A stretch of DNA of 10,099 nucleotides from CAYLRU01 sp964386565 (GTDB lineage: Bacteria; Desulfobacterota; Desulfobacteria; Desulfobacterales; UBA5616). The stretch spans positions 1-10,099 of the forward strand of contig CAYLRU010000067.1 of assembly GCA_964386565.1 (NCBI GenBank), written 5' to 3'. The notes beneath the pieces are model-generated. The model was not told the origin of the DNA and searched no databases. It was given only the letters and a program-made list of their open reading frames with translations. Within the stretch, counting starts at the first letter, position 1. Each line of letters starts with the position of its first letter. The position numbers were made by a program, and so were the translations under genes. Below are positions 5,542 through 10,099 of the stretch, one piece after another.

Positions 5542-8500
5542 TTATTCCATGAGGGTTATATCCAAACCCAAACTCTGTAATTCTTTCATTAATACCTTGA
5601 ATGATTCCGGAATACCGGGCTCCAGGACATTTTGTCCTTTTACGATTTTTTCGTACATCCGGGTCCTGCCGGCCATGTCGTCGGATTTCACCGTTAAAAA
5701 TTCCTGAAGCGCATAAGCGGCGCCATATGCCTCCATGGCCCACACTTCCATCTCGCCGAGCCGCTGCCCGCCGAATTGGGCCTTACCGCCAAGCGGTTGC
5801 TGGGTCACAAGCGAATACGGGCCGATGGATCGCGCATGAATCTTATCATCGACAAGATGGTGAAGCTTCATCACATACATGATTCCGACAGTAACCTTGT
5901 TCTGAAACGGCTCCCCGGTTCGACCGTCATATAAGACCGCCTGTCCCGTCGTTAATAAACCGGCTTCTTTCAGCAGTGCCTTGATTTCACTTTCTTTTGC
6001 ACCGTCGAAAACGGGAGTCGCCATATGAACACCGTTTTTATAATTTGCGGCAAATTCGCACACCACCTCCTCATCCATATCATCAATGGCTTTAAGGGTC
6101 TCTTCGTCCGAAAAAATCCGTTTGAGTTTTTTGCGGAGTTCATCGGTCTTATGTTCTTCAAGAAGTCTGTTAATCTGATCGCCAAGCCCCTTGGCCGTCC
6201 GCCCCAGGTGAATTTCAAGCACCTGTCCCACATTCATTCGGGAAGGGACACCCAAAGGATTTAAAATCATGTCCACAGGTGTCCCGTCTTCGAAATACGG
6301 GAGATCTTCCTGAGGCAAAATCCTGGATACAACACCCTTATTGCCATGACGCCCTGCCATCTTGTCGCCGACGGAAAGTTTTCGCTTCATGGCAACATAG
6401 ACTTTTACCATTTTAATCACACCGGGAGGAAGATCATCTCCTTTTTCGAACTGGCTGACCTGTTCTTCATACAGATCCCGGCACTCTTTGCATTGCTCCC
6501 GGTATATTTCCAGAAATTTGTGAACGGTTTCCGTTTTCCCGGGATCTTCCAGGACAAGGCCTTCAAAATCCGCCATGTTAACGTCGCTCAGGAGCCCCCT
6601 GTCGATTTTCTCCCCTTTGGCCACCAGGATTTTCTTCCCTTTTTTAATCGGCGTTTGGGCGACCTGGCCGTCTATGATCGCACAAATTTTTTCATGGGCC
6701 ACCTCTTTTATGACAGCCAGTTTGTCATCCCGGTTTTGCGCCATAATTCGGATTTCTTCATTCTCGATGGTTTTAAGCCTGTCGTCCTTTTCAACCCCTC
6801 GTCTTGAAAAAACCTTTGCATCAATAACGGTTCCCTGTACACCGGGCGGAACACGCAACGACGTGTCCTTTACATCACCGGCCTTTTCACCGAAAATCGC
6901 CCTGAGCAACTTTTCTTCGGGAGACAATTGGGTCTCGCCTTTGGGGGTAATTTTTCCCACCAGAATGTCTCCCGGTCCAACCTCGGCGCCCAGGCGGACG
7001 ATTCCGCTCTCGTCCAAATCCTTCAGTGCCTCGTCTCCCACGTTGGGGATATCCCGCGTGATATCTTCCTTACCGAGTTTCGTGTCACGGGCAACCACCT
7101 CGAATTCTTCGATATGGATCGACGTATAAATACCTTCACGGTGCAACCGCTCGCCCACCAGGATGGAATCCTCAAAATTGTATCCTCCCCACGGCATAAA
7201 CGCCACGGTGATATTTTTTCCCAGGGCCAGTTCCCCTTTTTCCGTTGCCGGGCCGTCCGCAATAATTTCCCCGGCTTTAACGCGCTGGCCCTTTTTGACA
7301 ATGGGGCGATGATTGAAACACGTATTCTGGTTCGATCGGATAAACTTCGACAGGTTATATACGGTCACCGGAAGGTTTGAAGAATCCTGCCCGTCCCCGG
7401 CTGGGTCGTCGTCATGTTTCAGTACAATTTTTGACGCATCAGCATAAACAACAACACCGTCTCTTTTGGCGACAACGGCCACACCGGAATCCTTTGCCAC
7501 GATTTCCTCCACTCCCGTACCCACAAGAGGCGCCTGGTTCACAAGAAGAGGAACCGCCTGTCGCTGCATGTTCGAACCCATCAATGCCCGGTTTGCATCG
7601 TCATTTTCCAAAAAAGGGATCAAGGACGCTGAAACGCTTACCAACTGATTGGGAGAGATATCCATCAGCTCGATATCCTCTCTTCTGACCATGGTCAATT
7701 CCCCGGCCACCCGGGAGGTAACCATCGGATTCATATATTTGCCCTTTTCATCAATCGGGGCATTGGCCTGGGCAATGGGGTGATCCTGCTCCTCAAATCC
7801 GCTTAAAAATTTCACCTCATCCGTGACCGTCGAATTCTTGACAATACGGTAAGGCGTTTCGATAAAGCCGTACTCATTGACCCTGGCATATGTACTCAAT
7901 GAAACAATCAATCCGATATTGGGACCCTCCGGCGTTTCAATCGGACATATTCGGCCGTAATGGGACGGGTGAACATCCCTTACCTCAAATCCCGCCCGTT
8001 CTCTGGTCAACCCCCCCGGTCCCAACGCACTTAATCGGCGTTTATGAGTGGTTTCCGACAACGGGTTGGTCTGGTCCATGAATTGCGATAACTGGCTGGT
8101 GCCGAAAAACTCTTTTACCACCGCTGATACCGGTTTCGGGTTGATCAGATCGTGGGGCATCAGTGCATCAACTTCCTGAAGGCTCATACGCTCCTTGATC
8201 GCCCGCTCCATGCGGACCAGACCGATGCGGTATTGATTTTCCAGGAGTTCGCCCACGGCCCTTACGCGCCTGTTCCCCAAGTGATCAATATCATCGACAA
8301 CACCCTGGGTATCCCTCAACTCGACAAGGGTTTTGGCGGTCAGGAGAATATCTTCTTTTCTCAGAGTTCTCAAGTCAAGGGAAGCTTTAATCCCCAGCCG
8401 CAAATTGATCTTGAGTCTTCCCACCCCGGAAAGATCATAATAGGCGGATTTGAAAAAGAGGTGATCAATAAAATCCTGTGCCACTTCCGGCGTCGCCGGA

Positions 8501-9645
8501 TTTCCCGGACGCAACCGGCGATAAATCTCGATTAATGCCTCTTCCTTGGTCTCCACCTTGTCCATCAGAAGCGTCTTGCGTATGGAGTCGCTGATGGTCA
8601 CACCGCCGATATACAGCAGTTCAAATTCATTGATGCCTGCTTCCGCCAGCTTGGCAAGATTTTCATCGTTTACGCTTTCATTGGCTTTTACGATAATGTC
8701 ATTCGATTCAGGATGGTTTATGGCCGTGGCAAACGTCTTCCCCATAATATCATCCAGCGTGATGGGAATTTCTTCAATCCCGGCCGTTTTAATCTGTCGT
8801 ATGGCACGCTGGGTGATCAACCGGCCCGCCTTTGTAATAACTTCCCCCGTCGCGGGGTCTACAATATCCTTGCTGGCCCGTTGGCCCTTGAGGAATTCTT
8901 CATTAAAGGCTTTGGTCACCTGATTTTCTTTAATACGGACCCTCTCCTTTTGGTAAAAATACTCCAGAAGGTCTTCCGTTGAATATCCCAGGGCCTTAAA
9001 TAATATGGTTACGGGAAATTTTCTGCGTCTGTCGATCCGGATATAAACGATATCCTTGGGATCGATTTCCATATCGATCCACGAACCGCGAACCGGAATG
9101 ATTCTCGAACTGTAAATCACCTTTCCCGAAGAATGGGTCTTCCCCCGGTCATGATCAAAAAATACACCTGAAGATCGATGAAGCTGGCTGACGACGACAC
9201 GCTCCGTACCGTTGACAATAAAAGTCCCTTTTTCCGTCATCAACGGAATGGTTCCGAAATATATTTCCTGCTCCTTGATATCCCGGATATTGGAGAAGCC
9301 GGTCTCCTTGTCGACGTCATATACGACGAGCCTGACCGTGATCCGAATCGGAATTTCATAGGTCATTCCCCGATGAATGCACTCCTGCACACTGTGTTTG
9401 ACCGAGCCGAACCGGTAGGACACAAACTCCAGGGAAGCGCTTCCGGTAAAGTCCTTAATTGGAAAAACAGACTTAAAGACAGCCTGCAGGCCGACATCCT
9501 TTCGCTGTGCCGGGAGGACATCTTTTTGTAAAAACCGGTTATAGGAATCCCGCTGGACTCCGATAAGATCCGGCATGTCCACAATCTTTTTGATTTTGCC
9601 GAAATTTTTCCTTATGCGTTTACTTGCCAAAGGGCTTTGGGCCAT
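5542..9645 (-). CDS. rpoB: RNA polymerase beta subunit
   Basis: This encodes 1367 residues (E. coli beta has 1342). Beta forms one side of the polymerase cleft, holds the RNA-DNA hybrid and binds rifamycins. Visible parts are: the N-terminal KRIRKNFGK (9-17); the lobe with an SI1-like region (roughly 235-350); the rifampicin-resistance region at 515-541 with Asp524, His534 and Ser539 in the wild-type state (E. coli Asp516, His526, Ser531); ETPEGPN from 570; the NFEDS motif with Glu825-Asp826 near the active site; the flap followed by an SI2-like region; and GDKMAGRHGNKG with Lys1095 and Lys1103, the counterparts of E. coli Lys1065 and Lys1073. The C-terminal clamp segment ends LGLDITLME. The ATG at 9645-9643 has GGAG (9654-9651) 5 bases upstream. 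Nothing suggests rifampicin resistance. The gene follows rplL by 120 bases and precedes rpoC by 20. Confidence 0.99.
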   Translation of the reverse strand: MAQSPLASKRIRKNFGKIKKIVDMPDLIGVQRDSYNRFLQKDVLPAQRKDVGLQAVFKSVFPIKDFTGSASLEFVSYRFGSVKHSVQECIHRGMTYEIPIRITVRLVVYDVDKETGFSNIRDIKEQEIYFGTIPLMTEKGTFIVNGTERVVVSQLHRSSGVFFDHDRGKTHSSGKVIYSSRIIPVRGSWIDMEIDPKDIVYIRIDRRRKFPVTILFKALGYSTEDLLEYFYQKERVRIKENQVTKAFNEEFLKGQRASKDIVDPATGEVITKAGRLITQRAIRQIKTAGIEEIPITLDDIMGKTFATAINHPESNDIIVKANESVNDENLAKLAEAGINEFELLYIGGVTISDSIRKTLLMDKVETKEEALIEIYRRLRPGNPATPEVAQDFIDHLFFKSAYYDLSGVGRLKINLRLGIKASLDLRTLRKEDILLTAKTLVELRDTQGVVDDIDHLGNRRVRAVGELLENQYRIGLVRMERAIKERMSLQEVDALMPHDLINPKPVSAVVKEFFGTSQLSQFMDQTNPLSETTHKRRLSALGPGGLTRERAGFEVRDVHPSHYGRICPIETPEGPNIGLIVSLSTYARVNEYGFIETPYRIVKNSTVTDEVKFLSGFEEQDHPIAQANAPIDEKGKYMNPMVTSRVAGELTMVRREDIELMDISPNQLVSVSASLIPFLENDDANRALMGSNMQRQAVPLLVNQAPLVGTGVEEIVAKDSGVAVVAKRDGVVVYADASKIVLKHDDDPAGDGQDSSNLPVTVYNLSKFIRSNQNTCFNHRPIVKKGQRVKAGEIIADGPATEKGELALGKNITVAFMPWGGYNFEDSILVGERLHREGIYTSIHIEEFEVVARDTKLGKEDITRDIPNVGDEALKDLDESGIVRLGAEVGPGDILVGKITPKGETQLSPEEKLLRAIFGEKAGDVKDTSLRVPPGVQGTVIDAKVFSRRGVEKDDRLKTIENEEIRIMAQNRDDKLAVIKEVAHEKICAIIDGQVAQTPIKKGKKILVAKGEKIDRGLLSDVNMADFEGLVLEDPGKTETVHKFLEIYREQCKECRDLYEEQVSQFEKGDDLPPGVIKMVKVYVAMKRKLSVGDKMAGRHGNKGVVSRILPQEDLPYFEDGTPVDMILNPLGVPSRMNVGQVLEIHLGRTAKGLGDQINRLLEEHKTDELRKKLKRIFSDEETLKAIDDMDEEVVCEFAANYKNGVHMATPVFDGAKESEIKALLKEAGLLTTGQAVLYDGRTGEPFQNKVTVGIMYVMKLHHLVDDKIHARSIGPYSLVTQQPLGGKAQFGGQRLGEMEVWAMEAYGAAYALQEFLTVKSDDMAGRTRMYEKIVKGQNVLEPGIPESFKVLMKELQSLGLDITLME

Positions 9646-9690
9646 AGTATCTCCAAAATTTGTGTTTCGGTGATCTATTTTTAAGATGAC

Positions 9691-9717
9691 GGACAGTGCC
9701 CCATGGCCCGCCCGTCC
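9691..9717 (-). other. Possible leader hairpin between rplL and rpoB
   Basis: GGACGG (9717-9712) can pair with CTGTCC (9696-9691), with one G-U pair, around a 15-base G-rich loop. The stem lies in the 120-base rplL-rpoB gap, about 45 bases before the rpoB start. It is not followed by a U-run, so it is not an obvious terminator. In E. coli the same gap holds an attenuator and an RNase III processing site that adjust rpoBC expression relative to the ribosomal proteins. A similar role here is only a positional guess. I saw no convincing -35/-10 pair in this gap. Confidence 0.25.
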
Positions 9718-9765
9718 TTTGTTTCTCCAGCATTTACGACTTCAGACGCTGACCCGCATGATCTT

Positions 9766-10098
9766 CTACTTGATTTCCACCTGGGCACCGGTCTCTTCCA
9801 ACTGGGCTTTGATCTTTTCAGCCTCATCCTTGGGCACACCTTCTTTTACCGGCGCCGGCACGCCTTCCACCAGCGTCTTTGCCTCTTTAAGACCCAGTCC
9901 CGTTATAGCCCGGACTTCCTTAATGACTTGTATCTTCTTGTCCCCGAAGGCCGTTAAAATAACATCAAATTCCGTTTTTTCCTCGACCGCCGCACCGGCT
10001 GCGCCGTCTGCCGCACCCCCCGCCACCATGGCAACAGGTGCTGCTGCGGAAACACCGAATTTCTCTTCCAGTTCCTTGACCAGTTCGGACAGTTCCAG
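9766..10098 (-). CDS. rplL: 50S ribosomal protein L7/L12, 5' end cut off by the window
   Basis: The frame is open to the right edge and ends with TAG at 9768-9766. The visible part starts LELSELVKELEEKFGVSAAAP, the dimerisation helices of the N-terminal domain, so only about ten residues at the start are missing. The Met encoded at 10029-10027 is internal, not the start. An Ala/Gly-rich hinge (VAGGAADGAAGAAVEEK) leads to the C-terminal domain, TEFDVILTAFGDKKIQVIKEVR and GLGLKEAKTLVEGVP, ending GAQVEIK. L7/L12 dimers form the flexible stalk of the large subunit, which recruits IF2, EF-Tu, EF-G and release factors. Position directly ahead of rpoB is standard in bacteria, and rplJ would be expected just outside the window. 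Confidence 0.97.
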   Translation of the reverse strand: MELSELVKELEEKFGVSAAAPVAMVAGGAADGAAGAAVEEKTEFDVILTAFGDKKIQVIKEVRAITGLGLKEAKTLVEGVPAPVKEGVPKDEAEKIKAQLEETGAQVEIK

Positions 10099-10099
10099 A

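Noticed and set aside
5537..5743. Minus-strand 68-residue frame overlapping the 3' end of rpoB
   Set aside because: It is an alternative frame of rpoB, whose conserved C-terminal sequence is encoded in this segment.
8023..8103. Possible rifampicin-resistance substitution in RpoB
   Set aside because: Residues 515-541 keep Gln518, Asp524, His534, Ser539 and Leu541. The differences from E. coli (Thr516, Thr526, Thr532, Leu538) are ordinary interspecies variation as far as I can tell.
9646..9765. A promoter for rpoBC in the rplL-rpoB gap
   Set aside because: No -35/-10 pair with acceptable spacing could be found on the minus strand, and co-transcription with rplL is the simplest reading.

Overview
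The window is a single-direction block of core transcription and translation genes, all read on the minus strand, so transcription runs from high to low coordinates: rplL (5' end cut off by the window edge), rpoB, rpoC, rpsL, rpsG and the first codons of tuf. This is the junction of the classical L7/L12-rpoBC operon with the str operon. The large open frames on the plus strand are shadows of these genes.

The organism looks like a bacterium with proteobacterial-type RNA polymerase. RpoB carries the extra regions present in E. coli beta, and RpoC carries a large insert of about 180 residues in the trigger loop, as E. coli beta' does. Base composition is roughly balanced, and the protein sequences fit Desulfobacterota (the former deltaproteobacteria, sulfate-reducer type). 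That placement is inference from general resemblance, not from a search.

Layout: 10098-9766 rplL (partial); a 120-base gap with no clear promoter; 9645-5542 rpoB (1367 aa); a 20-base gap with a strong Shine-Dalgarno sequence; 5521-1157 rpoC (1454 aa, TTG start); a 129-base gap with a good promoter candidate for the str genes; 1027-656 rpsL; a 66-base gap with a perfect 9-bp hairpin; 589-119 rpsG; a 77-base gap with a second promoter candidate; 41-1 the start of tuf. There is no gene-free stretch longer than 130 bases. All catalytic, zinc-binding and antibiotic-contact residues that I checked are intact.

The most interesting feature lies inside rpoC. About 100 residues (573-672) interrupt the conserved pore domain (Rpb1 domain 3) at a point where E. 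coli beta' runs on with only a few residues. This insert reads like a parvulin (PpiC/rotamase) fold whose two conserved histidines are replaced. A prolyl-isomerase-like module would thus sit in the part of RNA polymerase that lines the secondary channel. The second point is gene order: rpsG is followed directly by tuf, with fusA missing from its usual place between them.
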